Assembly: GCA_027459525.1 (NCBI GenBank)
Contig: DAIDIC010000044.1
Coordinates: 1 to 18,371, forward strand
Source of the DNA: JAJYBV01 sp021812265
Lineage (GTDB): Bacteria > Chloroflexota > Ktedonobacteria > Ktedonobacterales > JACDGC01
DNA: 18,371 nucleotides
Direction: 5' to 3'
The stretch's first letter is position 1; the number at the start of each line of letters is the position of its first letter. The notes below the pieces were generated by a model. That model had not been told where the DNA came from. It ran no database searches and saw only the letters and a list, made by a program, of their open reading frames with translations. Shown here in pieces: positions 1-6,355 of the stretch. The position numbers and the translations under genes are program-made.

Positions 1-126
1 TTTCCACGCATCCCGCCGTTCAGCCAGCAGATGGTTATACAGCCAGCGACACTCAGCAATCTGCTGGATCAATATTCTAACCTGCTGCTTCGTCGGATAG
101 ATCCGATATTTGAACGTCTTAAGCAT
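1..126 (-). CDS. tnpB: IS200/IS605-family TnpB (OrfB), N-terminal 42 codons, cut by window edge
   Basis: The minus strand from an ATG at 126 reads MLKTFKYRIYPTKQQ and then CRWLYNHLLAERRDAW before leaving the window. This is the usual N-terminus of TnpB, the RNA-guided nuclease encoded by IS200/IS605 elements (family knowledge): a short K/R-rich strand, the YPT turn and the CxxxYN helix. A strong ribosome binding site, AAGGAGAG at 138-131, sits five bases before the ATG and fixes the start. Only about a tenth of the normal protein is visible, so whether the nuclease is intact (D-E-D residues, zinc finger) cannot be judged. No tnpA is seen upstream within the window. Confidence 0.88.
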   Translation of the reverse strand, partial: MLKTFKYRIYPTKQQVRILIQQIAECRWLYNHLLAERRDAWK

Positions 127-189
127 GTATCTCTCCTTCACGTACTTCTATCACGATTCGGACAGAATTTCAAACAGGGGAGACGTTTG

Positions 190-207
190 GTCACTCTGGC
201 GAGTGAC
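190..207. repeat. Inverted repeat, 7-bp stem, ahead of tnpB
   Basis: GTCACTC (190-196) pairs perfectly with GAGTGAC (201-207) around a 4-base loop. It lies about 60 bases before the tnpB start and is a candidate left-end hairpin of the element. Confidence 0.6.
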
Positions 208-264
208 GGCGCTTCTATCCCCATAACTACAGCTAGGGGTCTTACGCGCCATCCAAATAATAAA

Positions 265-291
265 TGGGATGTGTCTCTGCGCCACATCCCA
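265..291. repeat. Inverted repeat, 9-bp stem, ahead of tnpB
   Basis: TGGGATGTG (265-273) pairs perfectly with CACATCCCA (283-291) across a 9-base loop. On the minus strand the stem is followed by TTTATTATTT, so an intrinsic terminator reading leftward is the alternative. No minus-strand gene ends here, which favours a transposon-end structure. A further 5-bp stem, CGGCC/GGCCG, lies at 308-322. Confidence 0.6.
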
Positions 292-493
292 AAAACACAA
301 AAAGTGGCGGCCTTTGTGGCCGATCTAGTTTATTTGACCAAAAGCTGTTGCAAGGATAGAAAATCATCATAATGCGAATACCCGATTACCGCCTCTCAAT
401 CTCACGAGAACAGCCCAAAAAGTAATACTATACTCTCTTCCAAAATAGAAGCATGAATTGATTCCTTGGGCATACTATATCAACACATGCAAT

Positions 494-523
494 TTGTCAA
501 AAAGCGCTGATTTGGACTATAAA
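494..523 (+). promoter_or_regulatory. Candidate sigma70 promoter with no gene close downstream
   Basis: TTGTCA (494-499) and TATAAA (518-523) each match the consensus at five of six positions and are 18 bases apart. Transcription would start near 530, inside the inverted repeat at 528-558. The next credible gene starts at 1158. In AT-rich DNA such matches also arise by chance. Confidence 0.35.
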
Positions 524-527
524 ATAC

Positions 528-558
528 CTGTATGTGTTTTGGCGCAACACACATACAG
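528..558. repeat. Inverted repeat, 9-bp arms, operator-like
   Basis: CTGTATGTG (528-536) is the exact reverse complement of CACATACAG (550-558), with 13 bases between. It overlaps the predicted start point of the 494-523 promoter, the position expected for a repressor site. It could also be the first hairpin of a transcript. Confidence 0.5.
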
Positions 559-1049
559 AAAAATACAAGTACAAAAACACATAAAAACGGCCTTATTTGT
601 CATTTACGTAAAAATTTTAAGGAATAAAATTTTGTGGTTAGCGAGTATAATAGAAATGTAAGTATTGTTTTTATCGTTTAGGCGCCGATTGTGCTTATTA
701 TAGCTTATGAATTATGAAGGGTCTCCATTAACATTACAAAAAATTTACCCTGAAAATGCGCTTCAGATGACAATACAACACGTCGATAATTATAATCAGA
801 GCTAGACTTTGATAAAAGTAAGACAACTTAGTAAGCAAGCAAAAGATATATCTATAGGTTTTAATGTCAAGTCGATATAATTAGCTCTGGAATCGCTTTT
901 TCTAGAAAAAAGACCTAGATTATTTGCAATGATCTATATATTCTGTTATAATTATTAATAATACGTTTTTCCATTTTTTATGTTAATTGATATTTATATA
1001 TTATTTAAATATGTATTAAATGCATATCAAACATGTTTTACATATAAAT
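559..1049. other. AT-rich stretch without a recognisable gene
   Basis: About 490 bases dense in stop codons in all frames. No reading frame combines a start, a ribosome binding site and protein-like composition, and I see no tRNA-like fold. The only items worth naming are the candidate promoter at 924-952 and the run of A/T tracts leading into the large palindrome. Confidence 0.6.
924..952 (+). promoter_or_regulatory. Candidate promoter of the XRE-TPR gene
   Basis: A perfect TATAAT (947-952) lies 17 bases after TTGCAA (924-929), a four-of-six match to the -35 box. A start near 959 would give a leader of about 200 bases containing the 44-bp palindrome. The local A+T richness keeps confidence low. 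Confidence 0.35.
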
Positions 1050-1093
1050 ATACTCTAATAAAAATCTAACTAGTTAGATTTTTATTAGAGTAT
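1050..1093. repeat. Perfect 44-bp palindrome upstream of the XRE-TPR regulator
   Basis: The 22 bases 1050-1071 are the exact reverse complement of 1072-1093, with no spacer and no mismatch. The centre is AACTAGTT; the arms carry a TCTAATAAAAATC tract. It ends 64 bases before the regulator's start codon. It could be an autoregulatory operator, a cruciform or leader hairpin, or a small element's footprint. A plain terminator is less likely because no gene ends just before it. Confidence 0.9.
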
Positions 1094-1157
1094 CGCGACC
1101 ATCGCAATTCAATTAGCTATTTGATGGAAAACAGATAGAATATTTTGAAAGGAACAC

Positions 1158-2510
1158 ATGTTCACCATGTCTAACCTACAATTGAATCAAGATGTCCAGA
1201 TGCCTTCCGCATTGGGCGAAAGAATCCGTGAAGCGCGCCGACGCAATGATATGACACAGGGAGAACTTGCCGGTGACGACTATTCAGTGTCGTATATTTC
1301 AGCTATAGAGAGAAATAAGATTCGACCGTCTCTGCGTGCGCTTGCTTGGCTAGCAGCAAGACTCGGCATTAACCTAAGCGACTTGCTGTCATCAGCGAGT
1401 TCCTTAGATTCTGAATTTTTGAATATCTCTACAGCTGCAGAAGATGAAATCCAAAATAACGTTTTAGGCGCATATAAAATGTTCTTAAAATCCCACACCG
1501 GAGATTATAAGAAAAATGTGCAAAACCTGATTGTTGAATTGACAGAATCTCGCGATAAAGCCCGCATGCCTTCACAAAAAGTTCAGATTAACTTGCTGAT
1601 TGGCAAATTAAATTTGGAAATTGGCCGAAGCGCCGAAGCGCGTGAGGCGCTTGAGCTGAATATGGGAATGACACGCGATTTGGATGTTACCGCACAGGAA
1701 CACTCCCGAAATTTACTTGGAGCCGCCTATGCGCAACAGAAGTTGTTTATGATTGCCGCAGAATATCATAGACTTTGCCTCACCGCCATCGATAACCGCA
1801 CTGTCATCGATCCATCACTCGAATTAAACGTTTTAACTAATTTAGGTAACGACCTTGTTATGTTGGGTCAGTTCGATGAAGCAATTAAAATTTTCCAGCG
1901 CGCTATCGATCTTGGGCAAAAAGTTATGAATCCGATTAGCTCCGCTGAATATTATTGGAGCGTCAGCGAAGAATATCGCAGCCGCAAACAATTGGTAAAC
2001 GCACAGCGCTACTCCGACTTGGCCGTCGAAAATACCCAGCAAGCGCTGAATCAACGCGCCTTTGCTCACGCGCAAAGCGATTTGGGATTTGCTTTAACCC
2101 AAACAGGAAAAATTAAAGAAGCCGAACACCTGCTTACTAAAGCAATTTCTACCGATGACCCCACCGCGCGCAGCTTGGCGATGTCACGCTTGGCCTATGT
2201 GCAGCGCAGCGCCAAATCAGTGAATGAAAGCCTTGCCACTGCTCAGGAAGCGCTAAAGATTGCCAATGCCACCAAAAATGATGAGGCTATTGGCGCCGCT
2301 TATATTGCCATCGCCGAATCTTACGCCGATTTAGAGGATATGAAAGAAACTGACGCTAATTTTGCAAAAGGCATCAGCCACCTCGAAAAAACCGGCCAGC
2401 AAACCGAGCTGTTCCGCGCTTACGAACGCTACGCCGATATTCTTGAATCACGCGGCGAAGTAAAAAGAGCATTAGAGTATCTGAAGAAAAGTAAAGTAAC
2501 CATGAAATAA
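1158..2510 (+). CDS. XRE-family helix-turn-helix regulator with C-terminal TPR repeats
   Basis: 450 residues. Residues 19-76 are an XRE/HTH_3 domain: LGERIREARRRNDMTQGELA, then the recognition-helix stretch VSYISAIERNKIRPS. From about residue 145 to the end the chain is all helical with tetratricopeptide spacing (LGAAYAQQ, LTNLGNDLVMLGQFDEAI, AYIAIAESYADL, RAYERYADILESRGEVKRAL). The build is like that of TPR regulators that bind a peptide or partner protein to switch DNA binding (Rap/PlcR-type architecture); the ligand here is unknown. GAAAGGA at 1147-1153 precedes the ATG at 1158; the second ATG at 1167 would also work but with a longer spacing. The gene stands alone, follows the 44-bp palindrome and is followed by a hairpin, so autoregulation is plausible but not shown. 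Confidence 0.9.
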   Translation: MFTMSNLQLNQDVQMPSALGERIREARRRNDMTQGELAGDDYSVSYISAIERNKIRPSLRALAWLAARLGINLSDLLSSASSLDSEFLNISTAAEDEIQNNVLGAYKMFLKSHTGDYKKNVQNLIVELTESRDKARMPSQKVQINLLIGKLNLEIGRSAEAREALELNMGMTRDLDVTAQEHSRNLLGAAYAQQKLFMIAAEYHRLCLTAIDNRTVIDPSLELNVLTNLGNDLVMLGQFDEAIKIFQRAIDLGQKVMNPISSAEYYWSVSEEYRSRKQLVNAQRYSDLAVENTQQALNQRAFAHAQSDLGFALTQTGKIKEAEHLLTKAISTDDPTARSLAMSRLAYVQRSAKSVNESLATAQEALKIANATKNDEAIGAAYIAIAESYADLEDMKETDANFAKGISHLEKTGQQTELFRAYERYADILESRGEVKRALEYLKKSKVTMK

Positions 2511-2578
2511 TATTTTATTTTTAAAGTATTATTTCATTATTTTGCAAAATATTCTTTTACGTTAGATGTATGCAATTC

Positions 2579-2614
2579 AAAAAGAAGGGAAGATGTATTT
2601 TTTCCTTTCTTTTT
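2579..2614. terminator. Probable terminator after the XRE-TPR gene
   Basis: An A/G-rich arm starting at 2579 pairs with the T/C-rich arm ending at 2614, giving roughly a 15-bp stem that includes two G-T wobbles. The right arm ends in CTTTTT and is followed by GTTATTT. The stem is flanked by two copies of TGCAATTC (2572-2579 and 2621-2628). It could work in either direction. Confidence 0.5.
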
Positions 2615-2674
2615 GTTATTTGCAATTCCTTACGCTTACATAAAATTCTTTTAACGGAATAAGGCTGATAATTT

Positions 2675-3340
2675 ATGGCTCCCACACCTTCTATGCCGCA
2701 AAAACCCGCTGCCGAAAGAGTCCCGCATATTATACGGCTGCTCTATGAACTTTACCCCGGCGCATCCTGCTCACTGCATTTCCAAACACCGCTGCAGCTG
2801 CTTACCGCTACCATACTTTCCGCGCAATGCACCGACGAACGGGTTAACCTCGTAACACCGGCGCTGTTTGCCAAATATCCTGATGCGGTAAGCCTTGCGG
2901 CTGCTTCGATTGAAGATTTAGAAGAGCTTATCAGATCAACCGGATTTTATCATAATAAAGCAAAAAATATTCTGGGCATGGCTCGCATGATTGCCGATAC
3001 CTTTCACGGCGAGGTTCCGCAAACAATGGATGAATTGCTGCAACTGCCCGGTGTTGCGCGAAAAACCGCCAATGTTGTACAAGGCAACGCTTTCGGTATT
3101 GTTACCGGAATAGTGGTCGATACGCATGTTTCGCGGCTGGCGAATAGATTAGGCCTTACACAGTATGATGACCCTGTGAAAATAGAAAAAGACCTTATCG
3201 CATTATTCGATAAAAAAGATTGGCTGCCGCTTTCTCATATGTTTATCTATCACGGGCGCGCCGTGTGTAAAGCGCAAAAACCCGCATGCGGCTCCTGCGC
3301 GCTGCGAATATATTGTCCCACCGGCAGCTCAACTGCATAA
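2675..3340 (+). CDS. nth: Endonuclease III (DNA glycosylase / AP lyase)
   Basis: 221 residues, about the normal length. Endonuclease III removes oxidised pyrimidines and cleaves the abasic site in base-excision repair. Visible: the helix-hairpin-helix LPGVARKTANVV (residues 124-135) with catalytic Lys130; the catalytic aspartate Asp149 in VVDTHVSR; and the C-terminal 4Fe-4S loop with Cys198, Cys205, Cys208 and Cys214 in the classic C-x6-C-x2-C-x5-C spacing. All key residues are present, so the enzyme should be active. AAGG lies about ten bases before the ATG at 2675; the ATG at 2693 is an alternative with a similar mature product. It faces the fumarylacetoacetase-family gene tail to tail, 31 bases apart. 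Confidence 0.95.
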   Translation: MAPTPSMPQKPAAERVPHIIRLLYELYPGASCSLHFQTPLQLLTATILSAQCTDERVNLVTPALFAKYPDAVSLAAASIEDLEELIRSTGFYHNKAKNILGMARMIADTFHGEVPQTMDELLQLPGVARKTANVVQGNAFGIVTGIVVDTHVSRLANRLGLTQYDDPVKIEKDLIALFDKKDWLPLSHMFIYHGRAVCKAQKPACGSCALRIYCPTGSSTA

Positions 3341-3371
3341 TCGGCCAGCAACATATCGATATTTTTTCTGC

Positions 3372-4343
3372 CTATGGCTGCCTTGGCGCGCTGATAACAA
3401 TTTGGTTGCGCAGTATTCCCAAACGTTCAATTTCCATTTCAACAACGTCACCGGGTTGCAGCCATGGCTGAACTTCAGGGCCAAGCTCTAATATACAACC
3501 TGTGCCTACTGTGCCAGATCCGATAATATCTCCCGGACGAAGTGTAACACGCTGCGATGCGCGTTCCAGTATTTGCGGAAAAGTAAAATACATATCCTTA
3601 AAATTGGCTCGCGAAACTTCTTTGCCGTTAACGCTTCCGGTAATCGCCAAATCATAGCGCTCTTGCGCGCCGGCGCCAATGCGGCAATCGGCCAGCTCAT
3701 CGGGCGTTGTCAGCCATGGGCCAAGTGATGTCGCAAAATCTTTCCCCTTGGCTGGCCCTAAACTCATTCGCATTTCTTCTCGCTGCAAGTCGCGCGCCGA
3801 CCAATCATTCATTACCATATAGCCAAAGATATACTCCGATGCGTTTTCCGCGGGAATATCTTTGCCGGTTTTACCGATAACACATGCAATTTCAAGCTCA
3901 AAATCCATTTCTTGCGAGCCTTGGGGATATTCTATCAGCTCGTTGTGTCCCTGAATTGCAGCGGGATTGGAAAAATAAAAGACAGGAAATTGATACCATT
4001 CCGGTATCATTTCTGCGTTGCGGCGAGCGCGAGCCGCGCGAACATGCTGTTCAAACGCATAAAAATCGCGCACAGACGGCGGATTTGGTACGGGAGATAA
4101 AAGACGCAGTGTACGCAGCGGCAAAGCAAACGTATCGGCGTCTGCGCTGCGCAGCGCTGTTTGAAGCGTTTCCTGCGCGCCGGCAGTGATATATTCAATT
4201 AAGGTATATGCTCCGTTTGGCTGCAGACCGGTTAACAAGCCAATATCATATACCAATGTATCGGCGCCGGGCTGCTGTGGCTGTGTTATAACACCTGCGC
4301 GCTCAGATTGGGTGACTGGATGGATAAATGAGATATATTTCAT
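3372..4343 (-). CDS. Fumarylacetoacetate hydrolase family protein
   Basis: 323 residues from the ATG at 4343. A TTG at 4373 would add ten residues; neither start has a clear ribosome binding site, and MKYISF is the more natural N-terminus. The family hydrolyses C-C bonds of fumarylacetoacetate or related beta-diketo acids using a divalent metal. Visible: DFYAFEQH (Asp93 and His100), matching the catalytic Asp/His pair of fumarylacetoacetase; the metal ligands Glu149 and Glu151 in MDFELEIACVIG; Asp180 in MNDWSARD; and AKGKDFATSLGPW. The N-terminal region of about 85 residues is as in bacterial FAH proteins. No other tyrosine or aromatic catabolism gene is nearby, so the substrate is open. A 7-2-7 inverted repeat at 4423-4438 may be an operator. 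Confidence 0.85.
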   Translation of the reverse strand: MKYISFIHPVTQSERAGVITQPQQPGADTLVYDIGLLTGLQPNGAYTLIEYITAGAQETLQTALRSADADTFALPLRTLRLLSPVPNPPSVRDFYAFEQHVRAARARRNAEMIPEWYQFPVFYFSNPAAIQGHNELIEYPQGSQEMDFELEIACVIGKTGKDIPAENASEYIFGYMVMNDWSARDLQREEMRMSLGPAKGKDFATSLGPWLTTPDELADCRIGAGAQERYDLAITGSVNGKEVSRANFKDMYFTFPQILERASQRVTLRPGDIIGSGTVGTGCILELGPEVQPWLQPGDVVEMEIERLGILRNQIVISAPRQP

Positions 4344-4422
4344 AATAATCAGGCGCCGCTGTCTCTGCTTCAATAACGCTGAAAAAGTAAGCGCCGGCCT
4401 CCATTACAGTATTCATTTTATT

Positions 4423-4438
4423 CACAATAAATATTGTG
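4423..4438. promoter_or_regulatory. Operator-like inverted repeat upstream of the FAH-family gene
   Basis: CACAATA (4423-4429) and TATTGTG (4432-4438) are exact inverted arms around AA. The centre lies about 88 bases ahead of the ATG at 4343, where a dimeric regulator could bind. No regulator gene adjoins it. Confidence 0.4.
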
Positions 4439-4487
4439 GATATGTGTAGCGCCATCTGTCAGGCTTGCTCAGATGCGTGATAAACGA

Positions 4488-4530
4488 GTGGACGACTCTC
4501 CACGGCTAAAGCAAAGGGCTTACACGCATT
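4488..4530 (+). mobile_element. Degenerate IS605-like right-end remnant
   Basis: GTGGA (4488-4492) pairs with TCCAC (4499-4503), followed by CACGGCTAAAGC and GGGCTTACACG. Right ends of TnpB-type elements often carry a CACGGCTAAAGCCGTGGGCTT-like hairpin (from general knowledge of the family). Here the second arm is eroded and no tnpB reading frame lies upstream. Confidence 0.3.
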
Positions 4531-4746
4531 TCCATCAATCAAACGCTGCCTGAAAAATAGTATCGATTTATATCATAAACCAAGCTGAACATCAATAACC
4601 ATCCAATGCGGTACAGTTCCCCCGACGGCTACATGACAGCTGCATTCACACACGCTATCTTCAAAATCATCCGGCGTCATAAGACTTGTACAATCAATAA
4701 AATATGTACCGATTTTATATATCTAGGATTTCCGCTGAAAGAGAAG

Positions 4747-4840
4747 CGCATGGTCGTATCTGCACAAAGGGAGGTCTGGGGACACCCCAGAACCCCGTAC
4801 AAGGGGCGGCTCCCCTTGTACGGCCCCGATTTTCCATGCG
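4747..4840. repeat. Nested inverted-repeat array (REP/MITE-like)
   Basis: An outer 7-bp stem, CGCATGG (4747-4753) with CCATGCG (4834-4840), encloses two perfect hairpins. The first is TCTGGGG/CCCCAGA (4775-4791, 3-base loop). The second has 12-bp arms CCGTACAAGGGG (4795-4806) and CCCCTTGTACGG (4812-4823) with a 5-base loop. A further 8-bp pair, ATCTGCAC (4758-4765) and GTGCAGAT (4891-4898), may mark outer ends. The element is far more GC-rich than its surroundings and looks like a dispersed non-coding repeat; only one copy is in the window. Confidence 0.7.
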
Positions 4841-4898
4841 GCAGCGAAAATCCTGATCATACACTGCCAAAAGTCACAAAATCTTTATAAGTGCAGAT

Positions 4899-5040
4899 TT
4901 TTTCGCAAGATATGTTAGGATCAAGATATACATTATGGCAAGGCGTCTTGTTAAAGTTGATGGCAGAAATTCAAGCGTTGATATACCTATCCCAACTTTG
5001 CAGAAAACTGGATCATCGTCGTAGATGGACACCTATCTGA
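4899..5040. other. Non-coding stretch between the hairpin array and the TnpB-type right end
   Basis: Together with 4531-4746 this is the rest of the 720-base gap between the FAH-family gene and the cupin. Short frames exist, for example one opening at the ATG at 4935 (MARRLVKVDGRNSS, about 29 codons), but none has a ribosome binding site or a recognisable relative. Confidence 0.5.
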
Positions 5041-5095
5041 AAGGAGAAGCGCTTCCTCCCCAGCCCTAAAGGGTGGGGTCTCCGCGCTCGTTTTT
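5041..5095 (+). mobile_element. IS200/IS605 right-end-like structure without tnpB
   Basis: GGAGA (5043-5047) pairs with TCTCC (5079-5083) around a GC-rich hairpin made of CCCCA-CCC (5058-5066, one bulged G) and GGG-TGGGG (5071-5078). After it comes GCGCTCGTTTTTGATGA. In TnpB elements such a GC-rich stem-loop forms the 3' part of the right-end (omega) RNA just before the element boundary. No tnpB coding sequence precedes it, so it is an orphan end or a small non-autonomous copy. It runs straight into the cupin start codon. Confidence 0.5.
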
Positions 5096-5096
5096 G

Positions 5097-5492
5097 ATGA
5101 ACGTATTTCGATGGCAAAAGCCAGATTCACCGACTGATTCGGAACTACGCGCCACTTTTACCCAAAAAGGGATACGATTTTTTGCGTGGTCTAACGCGCC
5201 GGGTGATATCTATGGTTCGCATTCCCACCCATATGATAAAACCTTAGCGGTTGTTCATGGCTCTATTACTTTTACCATCCTTGAAACGGAAGAACGCATA
5301 GAGCTTACTGCCGGGGATGTTTTTATTCTGCCAGCCGGCGTCATTCATACCGCGTTAGTCGGCAGTAATGGCGTAACCTGCTATGAAGGCCACACTACGC
5401 CAAGCAGCGATGGTACCGATGAACAGTTGCAACACGGCGCCGACGCATTGCATATCGCAACGCCGGAAAAAAATTCCCCAAATATTAGCTAG
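5097..5492 (+). CDS. Small single-domain cupin protein
   Basis: 131 residues from the ATG at 5097. Cupin motif 1 is visible as GSHSHPYDKTLAVVHGSITF and motif 2 as DVFILPAGVIHTA, so the metal-binding His pair of motif 1, the Glu/Asp region and the His of motif 2 are represented. Proteins of this size bind a metal and act as small dioxygenases, isomerases or sensors; the substrate cannot be named. The frame is open upstream to 5073, but that part is the IS605-like right-end structure and is unlikely to be original coding sequence. No ribosome binding site precedes 5097, which fits an insertion that cut the gene from its own leader. It is alone in its orientation until the response regulator 110 bases later. 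Confidence 0.7.
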   Translation: MNVFRWQKPDSPTDSELRATFTQKGIRFFAWSNAPGDIYGSHSHPYDKTLAVVHGSITFTILETEERIELTAGDVFILPAGVIHTALVGSNGVTCYEGHTTPSSDGTDEQLQHGADALHIATPEKNSPNIS

Positions 5493-5504
5493 CGCAGGAA
5501 TATA

Positions 5505-5528
5505 CATAGACACATAGACACATAGACA
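5505..5528. repeat. Three tandem copies of CATAGACA
   Basis: The 8-base unit CATAGACA is repeated three times without change between the cupin stop codon and the response-regulator promoter. It is a simple tandem repeat with no visible function; copy number could vary between strains. Confidence 0.75.
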
Positions 5529-5543
5529 CGCTTCATTGAATAA

Positions 5544-5573
5544 CTGACATTTTGCTGCATTTCATGATATTAT
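5544..5573 (+). promoter_or_regulatory. Probable promoter of the two-component operon
   Basis: CTGACA (5544-5549) and TATTAT (5568-5573), five of six matches each, lie 18 bases apart. Transcription would begin near 5580. That is only eight bases before the TTG at 5588, which argues for an ATG start at 5603 or 5636. Confidence 0.55.
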
Positions 5574-5602
5574 CAAAATGAGAGCAGTTGCTCCAAAGAT
5601 AT

Positions 5603-6355
5603 ATGAACGTGAACGCCCTTAATGGGCTGAAGATTATGCAGCAGAAAAAAAATACCGTTCAAAATGGACCTTTAATACTTATTATAGATGACGAACTGAG
5701 CATCATTGATTTTATTTCATTGGGAATGGCTCAGGAAGGTTTTCGTGTAGATTCTGCCCGCGACGGCCCATCAGGATTATCAAAAGCGCGGGTGTTGCTG
5801 CCCGATATCATCATTTTAGATCTCATGCTGCCGGGACTGAGCGGAATGGATGTATGCCGCCAGCTTCGGGATAAGCCTGAAACCGCTATCTTACCCATTA
5901 TTATGCTGACAGCAAAAGATGAAGTGCGGCATAAAATTGCCGGTTTGGAGATTGGCGCAGATGATTATATGACCAAACCGTTCAGCTTTGATGAATTGCT
6001 GGCGCGCGTGCATGCGGTGCTGCGGCGGCAAAACAGAACTCAGCAGTCGGAAAAGCAACAAATTTTGCAATACGCGGATATTACCCTAGATGACATATCG
6101 CGCGAAGTGCGCCGTGGCGGGCGGCTGATTCAGCTGACAGTTACAGAATATAATTTATTAAAGCTATTTTTATTGCACCCTAAACAAGTGCTGGACCGCA
6201 TGGTTATTTTAGAGCGTGTGTGGGGATATGATTTTATGGGTGATTCAAATATTATTGAGGTGTATGTGCGGTATCTGCGGGAAAAGCTGGAAGAAAACCC
6301 TGCCAGCCCCAGCCTGATACATACCGTTCGAGGAGTAGGGTATGTCCTCCGCTGA
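5603..6355 (+). CDS. OmpR/PhoB-family response regulator
   Basis: 250 residues from the ATG at 5603; the ATG at 5636 and a TTG at 5588 are alternatives, none with a good ribosome binding site. The receiver domain begins at ILIIDDE (acidic pair Asp29-Asp30), with the phospho-acceptor Asp73 in IIILDLMLPG, the switch Thr103 in MLTAKD and Lys125 in DDYMTKPF. The C-terminal winged helix has TEYNLLKLFLLHPKQVLDR and the closing strand IHTVRGVGYVLR. All phosphotransfer residues are intact. The last 14 bases overlap the start of the histidine kinase, so the two are translationally coupled and form a cognate pair. Target genes are unknown. Confidence 0.93.
   Translation: MNVNALNGLKIMQQKKNTVQNGPLILIIDDELSIIDFISLGMAQEGFRVDSARDGPSGLSKARVLLPDIIILDLMLPGLSGMDVCRQLRDKPETAILPIIMLTAKDEVRHKIAGLEIGADDYMTKPFSFDELLARVHAVLRRQNRTQQSEKQQILQYADITLDDISREVRRGGRLIQLTVTEYNLLKLFLLHPKQVLDRMVILERVWGYDFMGDSNIIEVYVRYLREKLEENPASPSLIHTVRGVGYVLR

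Larger units (their letters stand above)
1..330 (-). mobile_element. Left-end part of an IS200/IS605-type element
   Basis: The stretch holds the start of tnpB and, in front of it, three short hairpins (190-207, 265-291, 308-322). Subterminal hairpins of this sort are recognised by the family's TnpA. No minus-strand gene lies upstream that would need a terminator, so I read them as the element's left end. The outer boundary is not defined; 330 is a guess placed just beyond the last hairpin. Confidence 0.5.

Noticed and set aside
31..372. Open frame of 113 codons on the plus strand
   Set aside because: It lies antisense to the tnpB start and through the hairpins of the left end; no ribosome binding site and no protein-like motifs.
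458..661. 67-codon plus-strand frame in the AT-rich region
   Set aside because: No ribosome binding site, biased Ile/Lys/Tyr content explained by AT-rich DNA, and it runs through the inverted repeat at 528-558.
4606..4890. 94-codon plus-strand frame
   Set aside because: Its C-terminal half is a translation of the nested hairpin array; spurious proteins are often called over such repeats.
5505..5528. Tandem CATAGACA copies as a possible CRISPR or iteron array
   Set aside because: The copies are contiguous 8-mers without spacers; neither CRISPR nor a replication iteron pattern. Kept only as a simple tandem repeat.
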